DNA from: Paracoccaceae bacterium
Lineage (GTDB): Bacteria > Pseudomonadota > Alphaproteobacteria > Rhodobacterales > Rhodobacteraceae
DNA length: 64,000 bases
NCBI GenBank assembly: GCA_013214575.1
Contig: JABSSD010000118.1
Location: forward strand, 1-64,000
Reading direction: 5' to 3'
Made by a program: the position numbers and the translations under genes. Shown here one piece after another: positions 25,436 through 34,646 of this stretch (position 1 is the stretch's first letter; every line of letters starts with the position of its first letter). The notes under the pieces were generated by a model. The model did no database searches and was not told the DNA's origin. It worked only from the letters and a program-made list of their open reading frames with translations.

Positions 25436-26412
25436 TGGAAATTGTTTGCCCGGCGGGCACCCCGGCCTCGCTGCGGGCCGCCGTCAAGGCGGGGGCCCAT
25501 ACCATCTATTGTGGTTTCAACGACGAGACAAACGCCCGCAACTTTCCCGGTCTGAACTTTGACCGGGGTGAGATGCGCGACGGGATCGCCTTTGCCCATG
25601 CGCGCGGCTCACAGGTGCTGATTGCGATCAACACCTTCCCCCGTGCGGGGGATGAGGCCCTGTGGCACCGCGCCGTGGCGGATGCCGAATCCTGTGGCGC
25701 CGATGCGGTGATCCTGGCGGATCCGGGGCTGCTGGACTATGCGGCGCGCAATCATCCGGGGCTGCGCCGTCACCTGTCGGTTCAGGCGGCCGCCGCCAAT
25801 GCCGATATCATCAATTATTATGCAAAAACCTTTGACGTAAAACGCGTGGTGCTGCCCCGGGTGCTGTCGGTTGCCGAAATCGCCGCGATCAACGCCGAAA
25901 TCGAGGTGGAAACCGAGGTGTTTGTCTTTGGCGGTCTCTGTGTCATGGCCGAGGGCCGCTGTTCGCTGTCCTCTTACGCCACCGGGTTGTCGCCCAATAT
26001 GAACGGCGTCTGCTCGCCCGCCAGCCATGTGGAATACCACGAGGACAAGGGCGTGCTGGATGCCCGTCTGGGCGGCTACACCATCCACCGCGTGGAAAAG
26101 GACGAGCCGGCCCCCTATCCGACCCTGTGCAAGGGGTGTTTTAGCGCTCAGGACCAGACCGGGCACCTGTTTGAGGATCCGGTCAGCCTGAATGCCGAGC
26201 AGTTGATCCCTCAGCTGCAAAAGGCCGGCGTCACTGCGCTCAAGATCGAGGGCCGTCAGCGGTCACGGTCTTATGTGACGCAGGTCGTGCGCAACTTTCG
26301 CGCCGCAGTGGATGCCCTAGAGGCAGGTCAGCCGATGCCCGAAGGCATGCTGGCGCGTCTCTCCGAAGGCCAAGCCATGACAACCGGCGCCTATAAAAAG
26401 ACGTGGAGATAA
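25429..26412 (+). CDS. ubiU: UbiU, O2-independent ubiquinone hydroxylase subunit (U32 family)
   Basis: A 327-aa U32-family protein. With UbiV it forms the 4Fe-4S heterodimer that hydroxylates ubiquinone intermediates without oxygen, using prephenate as oxygen donor in E. coli. The four cluster cysteines are at 171, 178, 195 and 234, in LCVMAEGRC, GVCSPA and TLCKGC; they match the spacing of E. coli C169/C176/C193/C232 as I recall it. It overlaps ubiT by 7 nt and lies 4 bp before ubiV. These cysteines set it apart from the related RlhA/TrhP U32 proteins. Confidence 0.94.
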   Translation: MVMEIVCPAGTPASLRAAVKAGAHTIYCGFNDETNARNFPGLNFDRGEMRDGIAFAHARGSQVLIAINTFPRAGDEALWHRAVADAESCGADAVILADPGLLDYAARNHPGLRRHLSVQAAAANADIINYYAKTFDVKRVVLPRVLSVAEIAAINAEIEVETEVFVFGGLCVMAEGRCSLSSYATGLSPNMNGVCSPASHVEYHEDKGVLDARLGGYTIHRVEKDEPAPYPTLCKGCFSAQDQTGHLFEDPVSLNAEQLIPQLQKAGVTALKIEGRQRSRSYVTQVVRNFRAAVDALEAGQPMPEGMLARLSEGQAMTTGAYKKTWR

Positions 26413-26416
26413 CCAG

Positions 26417-27334
26417 ATGGATCTGACAGTCGGACCAAACCAGTTCTTTTGGTCAGCCGATCGCTGGACTGAATTTTATGACGATCTGGCCGCATCACCG
26501 GTGGATCGTGTGGTGCTGGGGGAACTGGTCTGTTCCAAACGCCTGCCGTTCTTTCAGGACCGCATCCCCGATGCCATCACAACCCTGATTGACGCGGGCA
26601 AAGCGGTCGCCCTGACCAGTCTGGCACTGGTGACGCTGAAACGCGAGCGCAAGCAAACCGCTGCACTGGCCGAAATGGGCGTCGAGATCGAGGTCAACGA
26701 TCTGTCCGCCCTGCCCCATTTGCCCGATGGCACTCCGTTCTCCGTTGGTCCGCTGGTCAATACCTACAACGAAGGCACCCTGGCATGGCTGGCCTCCAAG
26801 GGCGCGACCCGCATCTGCCTGCCGCCGGAACTGCCGCTGACCTCGGTTGCGACCCTGGCAAAGGTCGGCGCTGATCTGGGCGTCGCGATTGAGGTCTGGG
26901 GGCATGGACGGCTGCCGCTGGCGATCTCGGGGCGCTGTTACCACGCCCGCCTGCACAAGCGCACCAAGGACAATTGCCAATTCGCCTGCGAGGACGACCC
27001 CGATGGGCTGGATGTCCGCACCCTGGAGGGGCAGCCGTTTCTGGCGATGAACGGGGTGCAAACCCTGTCCGACACCTATGCCAGCGCCGCCCACCAGATC
27101 GACGCTCTGACCCGCGCCGGAGTTTCGGCGCTGCGCCTGTCGCCGCAGTCCAAGGGGTTCGTGCCGCTTTGCGATCACTACCGGCAGCTTCTGGATGGCA
27201 AACTCAGCGGCGCTGAGGTTGCCGAGGCGATCTGCGGCCTCGACAGCAATATCCGCCTGTCCGACGGTTTTCTGACCGGAAAGCGGGGCGTCGATTGGTC
27301 CGGCAAACAGCCCCCCGATTCCCATCACCGATGA
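26417..27334 (+). CDS. ubiV: UbiV, O2-independent ubiquinone hydroxylase subunit (U32 family)
   Basis: A 305-aa U32-family partner of UbiU. Cysteines 39, 174, 187 and 191 (ELVCSK, SGRCYHARLHKRTKDNCQFACEDD) match the E. coli UbiV set C39/C180/C193/C197 in order and C-terminal spacing, so a 4Fe-4S cluster is expected. It follows ubiU directly and overlaps nnrS by 4 nt, placing a nitrosative-stress gene in the same transcript as the anaerobic quinone genes. Confidence 0.94.
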   Translation: MDLTVGPNQFFWSADRWTEFYDDLAASPVDRVVLGELVCSKRLPFFQDRIPDAITTLIDAGKAVALTSLALVTLKRERKQTAALAEMGVEIEVNDLSALPHLPDGTPFSVGPLVNTYNEGTLAWLASKGATRICLPPELPLTSVATLAKVGADLGVAIEVWGHGRLPLAISGRCYHARLHKRTKDNCQFACEDDPDGLDVRTLEGQPFLAMNGVQTLSDTYASAAHQIDALTRAGVSALRLSPQSKGFVPLCDHYRQLLDGKLSGAEVAEAICGLDSNIRLSDGFLTGKRGVDWSGKQPPDSHHR

Positions 27335-28584
27335 CACATCCGCCGGGACAGACGCGGCCCTGTGCCCCCTTTTGGCAGGCCCCGCACCGGCCCTTGTTTC
27401 TGGCCTCTTTCCTCTGCGCGCTTACAACCCTGGCCTGGTGGCCCTTGGGGGCAGCGTTTGGACTACCGGCGCCAGGGTTTGAACCCGTGGAGCTGTGGCA
27501 CGCCCACGAGCTGATCTTTGGCTTTGCCGGTGCCGCCGTTGGCGGCTACCTGCTGACCGCCCTGCCCAACTGGACCGGTGTGCCGCCGATACAGGGGGCA
27601 CCGCTAAAACTCCTGTTGCTGTTCTGGCTGTTGGCCCGGCTGGCCAGTGGTTTGGCCGATCACATACCAGTTGCTCTGCTGCTGAGCCTCAACCTCAGCT
27701 ATCCCCTGTGGCTTGCCGCGATACTCCTCTTCCAGACCCTGTCCTGCGGTGCCTTCCAAAAGGCCGGCTTTGGTCTGGCGGTCCTTTGTCTGGGCGGCGC
27801 GGATGCGCTGTTCATGACGGCGGCCCTGAGCGGCCAGCCCGAGGTCGCCCTGACCATCATCCGCACCGTAGTGCTGGGCTTTGCGCTGCTGATGACGCTC
27901 ATTGGCACAGCGGCCATTGCCGCCTTCACCAACAACTGGCTGCATCGCAGCAATCGCCGCGACCTGATGATCAAGGATCCCCGCCTGCCGCGGCTGATTG
28001 CGCAAGGGGCGCTGGCGCTGGCGCTCATCGCCATGCTGGCCGGACTGCGGGGCGTCGCCAGTGTTGCAATGATCTGCGCCGCTATGGCCATGTTGTGGAG
28101 GATGCGCAGCTGGCGGTTGATACCGGCGCTAAGCAACCCGCTGCTGGCGGCGCAGCATCTGGCCTTTGCCTGGCTGCCTATCGGCCTGGCCACCATTGGG
28201 GCGCTGTGGTTTGCGCCGCAGCTCTACCCCATGGCAGATGCAATTCATGCCCTGACAATCGGCGCAATGTCCGGGTTGATCATGGCGATCTCCGGCCGTG
28301 CCGCCTGTCATCACATCAGCGGCGACATGCGGGCGAGCGCCGGTTTTGGGCTCGGCGCCTTGCTGGTTTGGGCCGCCACATGGGTGCGGCTGGCTGCGCC
28401 GGTGTTTGCGCAACATAGCGCTACCATCCTGCTGGCCGCCGCCGGGCTCTGGTGCCTTGGCTGGGCCCTCTTTATTGCGGGCTTCCGCCCGGCCTTGACT
28501 GGCCCCGTCATCCGACCGGTGCTGAGCGGCAAAAAACACCAGCCCGCTGGTCCCCCTCCCCTTCAGACAGAAAAGAGTATTTGA
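27331..28584 (+). CDS. nnrS: NnrS family heme-copper membrane protein
   Basis: A 417-aa polytopic protein with about twelve hydrophobic segments and family signatures: HRPLFLASFLCALTTLAWWPL, the His-rich ELWHAHELIFGFAGAAVGGYLLTALPNWTG, TIIRTVVLGFALLMTLIGTAAIAAFTNN, and ALTIGAMSGLIMAISGRA. NnrS proteins contain heme and copper and protect against nitric-oxide stress in denitrifiers. ATG overlaps the ubiV stop (ATGA), and the stop overlaps the next start (TGATG). This fits an operon expressed during nitrate respiration. Confidence 0.93.
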   Translation: MTHPPGQTRPCAPFWQAPHRPLFLASFLCALTTLAWWPLGAAFGLPAPGFEPVELWHAHELIFGFAGAAVGGYLLTALPNWTGVPPIQGAPLKLLLLFWLLARLASGLADHIPVALLLSLNLSYPLWLAAILLFQTLSCGAFQKAGFGLAVLCLGGADALFMTAALSGQPEVALTIIRTVVLGFALLMTLIGTAAIAAFTNNWLHRSNRRDLMIKDPRLPRLIAQGALALALIAMLAGLRGVASVAMICAAMAMLWRMRSWRLIPALSNPLLAAQHLAFAWLPIGLATIGALWFAPQLYPMADAIHALTIGAMSGLIMAISGRAACHHISGDMRASAGFGLGALLVWAATWVRLAAPVFAQHSATILLAAAGLWCLGWALFIAGFRPALTGPVIRPVLSGKKHQPAGPPPLQTEKSI

Positions 28585-29123
28585 TGCAGATCGCATATGT
28601 AACATCGCAGACACCGGGCGAAACCGATCGCCTGCTGGCAGACATCGCAGCGCAGCTACAGGCGCAGGGCAAATCACTTGCCGGTATCGTCAAGGTCTCC
28701 AGCTACCAAAGCAGCTTTGAAAATGGCTGCGACATGAAGGTCCGGGTGCTGCCCGAGGGCCCGGAAATCAAGATCACGCAGAATCTGGGGGCGGGCTCTG
28801 CGGCCTGTCGGCTGGACCCTGCCGCAATCGCCGAGGCGGTGACACGGGTTGAAACCGGGTCAATGGATCATTCCGACCTGTTTATGCTCAATAAATTTGG
28901 CCCCGAAGAGGCCGCCGGGCGTGGCTTTTGCAACGTGATTGGCCGCGCACTAGAGGCTGGCGTGCCGGTTTTGGTTGGCGTTGGTGGCGCCAGTATCGCG
29001 GCGTTTGAAAACTTTGCAGACGGCCTTGCAGTGCCGCTGGCGGACAATGAGCAGGCGATTCTGGACTGGGTGCAAGCGCTGGCCTCCAAAAGCCAGACCA
29101 GATCATCCGCCACCACCGGGTAG
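28584..29123 (+). CDS. DUF2478 protein, copy 1
   Basis: A 179-aa protein starting MQIAYVTSQTPGETDRLLAD, with LQAQGKSLAGIVKVSS, the motif CDMKVRVLPEGPEIKITQNLG, GSAACRLDPAAIAEAV and FMLNKFGPEEAAGRGFCNVIGRALEAGVPVLVGV. This is the DUF2478 family, with an N-terminal P-loop-like layout but no standard Walker A. A paralogue lies at 34023-34553 beyond the nap genes. Members are often found near molybdenum or nitrate genes; the function is unproven. It ends the ubiTUV-nnrS operon, before a bidirectional terminator. Confidence 0.85.
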   Translation: MQIAYVTSQTPGETDRLLADIAAQLQAQGKSLAGIVKVSSYQSSFENGCDMKVRVLPEGPEIKITQNLGAGSAACRLDPAAIAEAVTRVETGSMDHSDLFMLNKFGPEEAAGRGFCNVIGRALEAGVPVLVGVGGASIAAFENFADGLAVPLADNEQAILDWVQALASKSQTRSSATTG

Positions 29124-29136
29124 AGCGGCACAAAAA

Positions 29137-29166
29137 ATAAGGGCCGCCCTGTCAGGCCGCCCTTAT
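29137..29166. terminator. Bidirectional terminator between nnrS/DUF2478 and napC
   Basis: ATAAGGGC (29137-29144) pairs with GCCCTTAT (29159-29166), with an inner GCC...GGC extension. An A-run lies on the left (CAAAAAATAA), giving a T-run for minus-strand transcripts; the gene ends on both sides face each other. Confidence 0.75.
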
Positions 29167-29204
29167 CAATATCATGCTGGTCGCCAGCCTAATCTGGAGC
29201 CAGT

Positions 29205-29840
29205 CTAATCTGGTGCCAGATATTTGGTCAGGGCCTGCGCCGAGGAGTGACCGCCTGTCAGGCTTGCCTGGCCCATATTTGGCAGCTCGTGCGCGATGCC
29301 CTTGTGGCAGTTGATACAGGTCTTCTCGCCGGTGAACAGGAACCGTTCATGCGCCTCTGCGGCCCGCGTGCTTTGGCGGGTAATATCCATCGATTCTTCC
29401 GAGTGACAGTTGCGGCATTCCAACGAGTTGTTGGCCTCCAGCCGGGTCCATTCGTTTTGCGCCAGCCGCAGACGGTGATCGAGGAATTTCTCCCGCGTGT
29501 TGATGGTGCCGAAAATCGTGCCCCAGACCTCTTTCGAGGCCTGCATCTTGCGCGCCACCTTACTGGTCCACTCATGTGGTACGTGACAGTCGGGACAGGT
29601 TGCCCGCACCCCCGACCGGTTTGAGTAGTGGATCGTCGGCTTCAGCTCTTCATACACGTTGTCGCTCATCTCATGGCAACTGGTGCAAAAGGCTTCGGTG
29701 TTGGTGATCTCCAGGGCAGTGTTGAAACCGCCCCAGAAAATGATCCCCATCACAAAACCGCCCATGGTCAGAAAGCCAAGGCTGTAGTGGACGCTTGGTC
29801 GGCGAATAGCGGACCAGATCCGTTTGGCAAAGCCCAGCAT
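29205..29840 (-). CDS. napC: Tetraheme c-type cytochrome NapC
   Basis: A 211-aa NapC/NirT-type quinol dehydrogenase that takes electrons from membrane quinol and passes them to NapB-NapA. An N-terminal anchor helix ([24 protein letters not shown], about 17-40) is followed by four CxxCH heme sites: CTSCH (52-56), CPDCH (82-86), CRNCH and [19 protein letters not shown] and HVPHEWT are family-typical. It is last in the nap operon, with a 1-nt overlap with napB. With no napGH here, NapC is the quinol entry point. Confidence 0.96.
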   Translation of the reverse strand: MLGFAKRIWSAIRRPSVHYSLGFLTMGGFVMGIIFWGGFNTALEITNTEAFCTSCHEMSDNVYEELKPTIHYSNRSGVRATCPDCHVPHEWTSKVARKMQASKEVWGTIFGTINTREKFLDHRLRLAQNEWTRLEANNSLECRNCHSEESMDITRQSTRAAEAHERFLFTGEKTCINCHKGIAHELPNMGQASLTGGHSSAQALTKYLAPD

Positions 29841-30310
29841 CAGTTGTCCCCCGACTTGGCGCCAGCCATATACTCAAGAACCTGATCCACATCGACAAAT
29901 GTGTTCTCGACCAGGTCCGGCGCATCAGACCGAGGCACGTGGCACTGGGTACAGAAATACCGGCGCGGCGTGACCGATGCCAGGAACTGGTTGTCCCTGT
30001 TCATAAAGTGGGTGATCGACACCATCGGCGCCTGGCTGTCACCAACCGCAGCACGGCTGTGGCACTGCAGGCATTTATTAACGTTGATATCAATCTGATA
30101 GCCATCAATCTTATGCGGGATCAACGGCGGCTGTTCGGGGTAGTTGCGAACCTGACGCAGGTCAGTGTTAAGCCTCTTGGCAATCTGTGGCAGCTCTCCC
30201 TGCTCTGCCAAAGGCGTGCCCGCGCGCAGTGTTGCGACGGACTCCTGTGCAAATGCAGCCCCTGCAAGGGCAAAGACCAAAGCGGTGGCTATCGCATGTA
30301 TCTTGATCAT
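29840..30310 (-). CDS. napB: Diheme cytochrome c subunit of periplasmic nitrate reductase
   Basis: A 156-aa periplasmic electron-transfer subunit of the NapAB complex. A Sec signal peptide (cleavage about AFA|QE, residue 21) is followed by two heme sites, CLQCH (80-84) and CTQCH (120-124), and the family segment [18 protein letters not shown]. It lies 3 bp after napA and shares one base with the napC start. Confidence 0.96.
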   Translation of the reverse strand: MIKIHAIATALVFALAGAAFAQESVATLRAGTPLAEQGELPQIAKRLNTDLRQVRNYPEQPPLIPHKIDGYQIDINVNKCLQCHSRAAVGDSQAPMVSITHFMNRDNQFLASVTPRRYFCTQCHVPRSDAPDLVENTFVDVDQVLEYMAGAKSGDN

Positions 30311-30313
30311 GGC

Positions 30314-32818
30314 TCACGCTCCCATCGGTACGATTTTAACCGCACATTTCTTATAGTCGGTTTGTTTGGAAATCGGATCGGTGGCATCAAGCGTGACCTT
30401 GTTGATCAGCTTGGCGGCATCAAACCAAGGCACAAAGACCAGCCCTTTTGGCGGCTTGTTGCGGCCCCGTGTTTCAATCCGCAGGTTGATCTCACCGCGG
30501 CGCGAAATGACCCGCACCCCACTGCCGCGACGCAGGCCTTTTGCCTTGGCGTCATCGGGATGCATGTAGCACAGCGCATCTGGCACAGCCGAGTGCAACT
30601 CGGGCACCCGTTGGGTCATCGAGCCAGAGTGCCAATGCTCCAGCACCCGACCGGTCGACAGCCAGAACGGATATTCCTCATCCGGGCTTTCTGCCGCAGG
30701 CTCAAACGGCAGCGCAAAGATCACCGCCTTGCCGTCTGGTTTGCCATAGAACTCAAAATCAGACCCGGGTGTCACATAGGGGTCAGACCCCTCTTTGAAC
30801 CGCCAGAGAGTTTCCTTGCCGTCGACAACCGGCCAGCGCAGACCACGGACTTCGTGGTAGGTGTCAAAATCTGCCAGATCGTGGCCATGACCCCGGCCAA
30901 ATTCAGCGTATTCCTCAAACAGGCCTTTCTGGATGTAGAAGCCAAAATCTTTCGCCTCGTGGTTCTCATAATCGTCCGCGGTCTGCTCCAGCGGGTAGGC
31001 ATCAACCTGACCGTTGGCATAGAGCACATCATACATGGTTTTGCCTTTGTACTCTGGATTTGCATCCAGAAGTTCGGCATCCCAAACGTCTTCGATCTTG
31101 AAGCGTTTTGAGAATTCAACCAGTTGCCACAGGTCGGATTTCGATTCACCCGGAGCATCCACCAGCTGGTGCCAGAACTGAGTGCGGCGCTCGGCGTTGC
31201 CATAGGCGCCTTCTTTTTCCACCCACATCGCGGTCGGCAGGATCAGATCAGCCGCTTCACAGGTGACAGTTGGGTAGGCATCGGAGACCACGATAAAGTT
31301 GTCCGGGTTGCGATAGCCCGGAAGGGTCTCTTCCATCATGTTGGGCGCGGCCTGCATGTTGTTATTCACCTGCACCCAATAGCAGTTGATCTTGCCGTCT
31401 TTCAGGTGACGGTTCTGCAACACGGCATGGGCACCGGGTTTCGCCGGAATGGTGCCCGCGGGCAGTTTCCATATTTTTTCGGCAATAGCCCGGTGCTTGG
31501 GGTTAGCCACAACCAGGTCGGCTGGCAGACGGTGCGAGAAGGTGCCGACCTCACGGGCCGTGCCACAGGCCGAGGGCTGGCCGGTCAGCGAGAACGGCGA
31601 GTTGCCGGGGGTCGAGATCTTACCGGTCAACAGGTGCACGTTGTACAGCATGTTGTTGACCCAGACACCGCGGGTGTGCTGGTTCACGCCCATGGTCCAC
31701 AGCGACATGATCTTAATGTCGGGGTCGGCATACATCTTGGCCATTTCCAACAGCCGGTTTTCTGGAACGCCGGACATTTCCGACGCGTATTCCACCGTAT
31801 AAGGTTTCACGAATTCCGCGAATTCCTCAAACGTCATAGCAGTAGAGCCACCGGCCTTGTCGTTGTTCTCAGCCGCCTGCTCCAGCGGGTGCTCGGGACG
31901 CAGGCCATAGCCGATATCCTGATTGCCGCGCCTGAAGTTGACGTGCTTGGACACGAAGTCCTGGTTCACAGAGCCGCTTTCAATGATGTAATTGGCGATA
32001 TAATTCAACATCACCAGATCGGTCTGAGGAGTGAAGATCATCGAAATGTCGGCCAGGTCAAAGCTGCGATGCTTGTAGGTCGACAGTACCCCCACCTTTA
32101 CATGCGGGTTAGAGAACTTGCGGTCGGCAATCCGGGTCCACAGGATCGGGTGCATCTCCGCCATGTTCGAGCCCCAGAGGAAGAAGGCATCGGCATGTTC
32201 AAAATCATCATAGCAGCCCATCGGCTCATCGATGCCAAATGTGCGCATGAAACCACCCACCGCAGAGGCCATGCAGTGACGGGCATTGGGGTCCAGATTG
32301 TTGGAGCGAAAGCCGGCCTTCATCAGCTTGGAGGCCGCATAGCCCTCCCAGACGGTCCACTGACCAGATCCGAACATGCCGATGCCCGTCGGGCCTTTTT
32401 CTTTCAGCGTGGCTTTCCACTTTTTCGCCATGATATCAAAGGCTTCATCCCATGAAACAGGGGTGAAATCGCCTTCTTTGTCATAAACGCCATCTGTCTT
32501 GCGCAGCAATGGCTGGGTCAGACGGTCTTTGCCATACATGATTTTCGACAGGAAATAGCCTTTGACGCAGTTCAGACCACGGTTCACCTCGGACTCGGCA
32601 TCGCCGTGCGTTGCCACCACTCGGCCTGCCTTGGTGGCCACCATGATCGAACAGCCGGTGCCACAGAAACGACAGGGCGCCTTGGACCATTTCAGGTCGG
32701 TGAGGGATGCATCTGTCACCAGGTTCTGCGCTTCGGCAGATAGGGGCAACCCAGCCGCAGCTGCAGCAGCAGCAACGGCCTGCGCCTTAATGACATCCCG
32801 TCTTGTCAGTTTGGTCAT
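30314..32818 (-). CDS. napA: Periplasmic nitrate reductase, catalytic subunit
   Basis: An 834-aa Mo-bis-MGD enzyme reducing nitrate to nitrite in the periplasm. It has a Tat signal ([20 protein letters not shown]), the 4Fe-4S cysteines C49, C52, C56 and C84 (CRFCGTGC...LNCVKGYF), the Mo ligand Cys182 in [12 protein letters not shown], and NapA-type stretches such as [18 protein letters not shown] and [21 protein letters not shown] 32818 is chosen because GGAGAG lies 4 nt upstream; a TTG four codons earlier is inferior. It is preceded by napD, which is expected to bind the Tat peptide. Confidence 0.98.
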   Translation of the reverse strand: MTKLTRRDVIKAQAVAAAAAAAGLPLSAEAQNLVTDASLTDLKWSKAPCRFCGTGCSIMVATKAGRVVATHGDAESEVNRGLNCVKGYFLSKIMYGKDRLTQPLLRKTDGVYDKEGDFTPVSWDEAFDIMAKKWKATLKEKGPTGIGMFGSGQWTVWEGYAASKLMKAGFRSNNLDPNARHCMASAVGGFMRTFGIDEPMGCYDDFEHADAFFLWGSNMAEMHPILWTRIADRKFSNPHVKVGVLSTYKHRSFDLADISMIFTPQTDLVMLNYIANYIIESGSVNQDFVSKHVNFRRGNQDIGYGLRPEHPLEQAAENNDKAGGSTAMTFEEFAEFVKPYTVEYASEMSGVPENRLLEMAKMYADPDIKIMSLWTMGVNQHTRGVWVNNMLYNVHLLTGKISTPGNSPFSLTGQPSACGTAREVGTFSHRLPADLVVANPKHRAIAEKIWKLPAGTIPAKPGAHAVLQNRHLKDGKINCYWVQVNNNMQAAPNMMEETLPGYRNPDNFIVVSDAYPTVTCEAADLILPTAMWVEKEGAYGNAERRTQFWHQLVDAPGESKSDLWQLVEFSKRFKIEDVWDAELLDANPEYKGKTMYDVLYANGQVDAYPLEQTADDYENHEAKDFGFYIQKGLFEEYAEFGRGHGHDLADFDTYHEVRGLRWPVVDGKETLWRFKEGSDPYVTPGSDFEFYGKPDGKAVIFALPFEPAAESPDEEYPFWLSTGRVLEHWHSGSMTQRVPELHSAVPDALCYMHPDDAKAKGLRRGSGVRVISRRGEINLRIETRGRNKPPKGLVFVPWFDAAKLINKVTLDATDPISKQTDYKKCAVKIVPMGA

Positions 32819-32865
32819 TTTTCTCTCCAATTAGTCTGCCACGGGCCGAAACCCGGATCGGCATA

Positions 32866-33105
32866 TCAATCTGTTTGGTGATAAACGAGAGACGCGTTAA
32901 CGACTCCGTCCAAGAGCTGCAGTTGGGTCATTGCCTCAATTATTTGGCTCTGATTTCCGGTCTCCAACGTAATAATAATCTTACCGCTGGGATCGGTCAT
33001 TGCCACCTCGGCCAGTTCGATCTTCGCGATATCCGCTAGAATCTGCTCTAATTTCTGCGGATCGGCCCTCAGCAATAGGCTGGAGATATGTATTACTTCA
33101 GTCAT
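32866..33105 (-). CDS. napD: NapD chaperone for NapA export
   Basis: A 79-aa ferredoxin-like protein that binds the NapA Tat signal during cofactor insertion. Family features: HISSLLLRADPQKLEQILADIAKI at the start and GKIIITLETGNQSQIIEAM in the middle. The start ATG 33105 overlaps the napF stop by 8 nt; the frame is open further upstream but only as antisense-free filler inside napF. Confidence 0.93.
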   Translation of the reverse strand: MTEVIHISSLLLRADPQKLEQILADIAKIELAEVAMTDPSGKIIITLETGNQSQIIEAMTQLQLLDGVVNASLVYHQTD

Positions 33106-33568
33106 GTTGAGGCTCCGTGATCGATATCGCTGAGAATGTGCAAGCCGCCACGCAGGCGCCACATCCGTTGCATAAATCCCGATTAACAGAGACGGCGCCA
33201 ACCGGGCGTTGAGATAGATCAAAAACCAGGGCTTCGACCTCACAAATATCTGTGCAAAGTCGGCAACTTACCCCAACCTTCAAGATACAGGAGTCTGAAA
33301 TTTCAGCCCGAATTTTCCAGGCCGGTTCGCCAAGGTCAAAGACAGGCTCTGTGCAGGCCTCGACGCAGGCTTCGCAAAAACTGCATTCGCCACTTTCAAA
33401 CGACACCACCGGCGTATTGGCCGGACCGCTGAATAAGATGGCTTCGGGACAGGCCGCGACACAGTCGCCACATCCGGTACATGCATTTCTAATAGATATT
33501 TCAGACGTCCAGGGTGGGCGGATCAGCGCGCCATGCTGACCTGAGAACAGCGCGCGCCTGGATAACAT
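33098..33568 (-). CDS. napF: Ferredoxin-type protein NapF
   Basis: A 156-aa cytoplasmic iron-sulfur protein that helps mature NapA. Clusters: CTGCGDCVAACP, CSFCEACVEACT, a third cysteine set around CRLCTDICE, and CNGCGACVAACT. The N-terminus MLSRRALFSG is typical. ATG 33568 has AGGA 6 nt upstream; another ATG seven codons earlier (33589) lies 6 bp after napE and has no good ribosome site. Confidence 0.93.
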   Translation of the reverse strand: MLSRRALFSGQHGALIRPPWTSEISIRNACTGCGDCVAACPEAILFSGPANTPVVSFESGECSFCEACVEACTEPVFDLGEPAWKIRAEISDSCILKVGVSCRLCTDICEVEALVFDLSQRPVGAVSVNRDLCNGCGACVAACTFSAISITEPQHD

Positions 33569-33594
33569 TTGTGATCCTGACCTGCCCATGAGTC

Positions 33595-33768
33595 TCAGCC
33601 CGTTGGTGGGCCAAAGACCAGCTGGAGCATCCAGACACTAAAGCCAAATCCTCCAACGAGTACACCCGCCAAAACGGGGGCTAGAAACACTGCCAGAACA
33701 AGGAAAGCCCAACGTTCATCGGATTTCGAGATAATCCCTGCTTCGGCTTCGACGGTATTGGTCACCAT
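33595..33768 (-). CDS. napE: NapE, small membrane protein of the nap operon
   Basis: A 57-residue frame starting MVTNTVEAEAGIISKSDERW followed by one membrane helix (AFLVLAVFLAPVLAGVLVGG, about 21-40) and ending FGPPTG. Sequence and position as first gene before napF match NapE, whose role is unknown. ATG 33768 has GGGAGG 6 nt upstream. Short genes of this kind are often missed. Confidence 0.9.
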   Translation of the reverse strand: MVTNTVEAEAGIISKSDERWAFLVLAVFLAPVLAGVLVGGFGFSVWMLQLVFGPPTG

Positions 33769-33784
33769 GGCCACCTCCCAATCA

Positions 33785-33819
33785 AGAATAAAAAGTCTTT
33801 TCTACTGAGCAATTTGCTC
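33785..33819 (-). promoter_or_regulatory. Predicted nap promoter overlapped by a palindrome
   Basis: On the minus strand: -35 TTGCTC (33812-33807), 16-nt spacer, -10 TATTCT (33790-33785), then a short leader to napE. The -35 forms half of the 13-bp palindrome GAGCAA-T-TTGCTC (33807-33819), a possible regulator site. No FNR-type TTGAT-N4-ATCAA site is seen here. Confidence 0.45.
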
Positions 33820-34022
33820 CTTTAGAGTATATTCCAAATCAATTCTGTGTGAAAGCGCCATTGCGGTCCTGCGCCAAAATGCCCGCACTGATTTCGGATA
33901 AGTCTATGAAACTTGTGCAGGTTTGACGTCTGCCTCGCAAATGCAACTGCGAGAGGTTCGACCTTTGGCCAAGATTTAGCAAACCCTGGCCCCGACAAGA
34001 ACATGCGCCGCAACAGCGCGCC

Positions 34023-34553
34023 TCAACTTGGGGTGGAATGCACTTGTTGCCGCGCCTGTGCCAGCCAGTCCAGCAGCGCCTCGACACTGGGCTCGACAGC
34101 CACGGCCAGCCCGCCGGCAAAGGCCTGGAACGCCTCCACATTCAGCGTATTGACGCCCGAGATCACCGGGACCCCCAAGGCCATCGCCTCGCCGATAACC
34201 GGGCGCATGCCGCGCCCTTCGGCCTCGTGTTTGCCAAATTTATTGACGATCAGCACCTCGGGCAGGCGCGCGCCCTGCAGCGAGCGGCTCACCTGAGCCA
34301 CCGCTTGCTCTAGCGCCGAGGGGTCGAGACGGCAGCCACGCGCCTGCGCGCCCAGCGACTGGGAAATCCGGATCGTCTCGCCCCGGGGCAGCACCCGCAC
34401 GTCCATGTCGCACAGCGCAGAATCATGGCATTCGGTGTTGGTCTGCACGATCCCGGCCAAAGCGGTGCCCTGCGCCTGCAGGCGATCGGCCAGTTCACTC
34501 AGAAGCCGGTCGGTGGCGCCACGGTCCGGGGTCATCACATAGGCAAGCTGCAT
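34023..34553 (-). CDS. DUF2478 protein, copy 2
   Basis: A 176-aa paralogue of the gene at 28584-29123, with the same framework: MQLAYVMTPDRGATDRLLSE, LQAQGTALAGIVQTN, CDMDVRVLPRGETIRISQSLG, ARGCRLDPSALEQAV and LIVNKFGKHEAEGRGMRPVIGEAMALGVPVISGV. The two copies flank the nap operon. It is on the nap strand, 255 bp upstream of napE and 93 bp downstream of nnrU. Function unknown; the conserved CDM.VRVLP block is a candidate functional site. Confidence 0.85.
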   Translation of the reverse strand: MQLAYVMTPDRGATDRLLSELADRLQAQGTALAGIVQTNTECHDSALCDMDVRVLPRGETIRISQSLGAQARGCRLDPSALEQAVAQVSRSLQGARLPEVLIVNKFGKHEAEGRGMRPVIGEAMALGVPVISGVNTLNVEAFQAFAGGLAVAVEPSVEALLDWLAQARQQVHSTPS

Positions 34554-34646
34554 CAGATATCTCTTTTTCTTTTAACCAGTTCCGCAATGGTAAGCCGCAT
34601 CGCCCGGCAATGCCAGCGGTCGCAGCAATCCGTGACGTTTTGCACC

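Noticed and set aside
33781-33850. An FNR box in the nap promoter, suggested by TTGATTTGGAATAT on the minus strand.
   Set aside because: Only one half-site matches TTGAT-N4-ATCAA; the other half does not.
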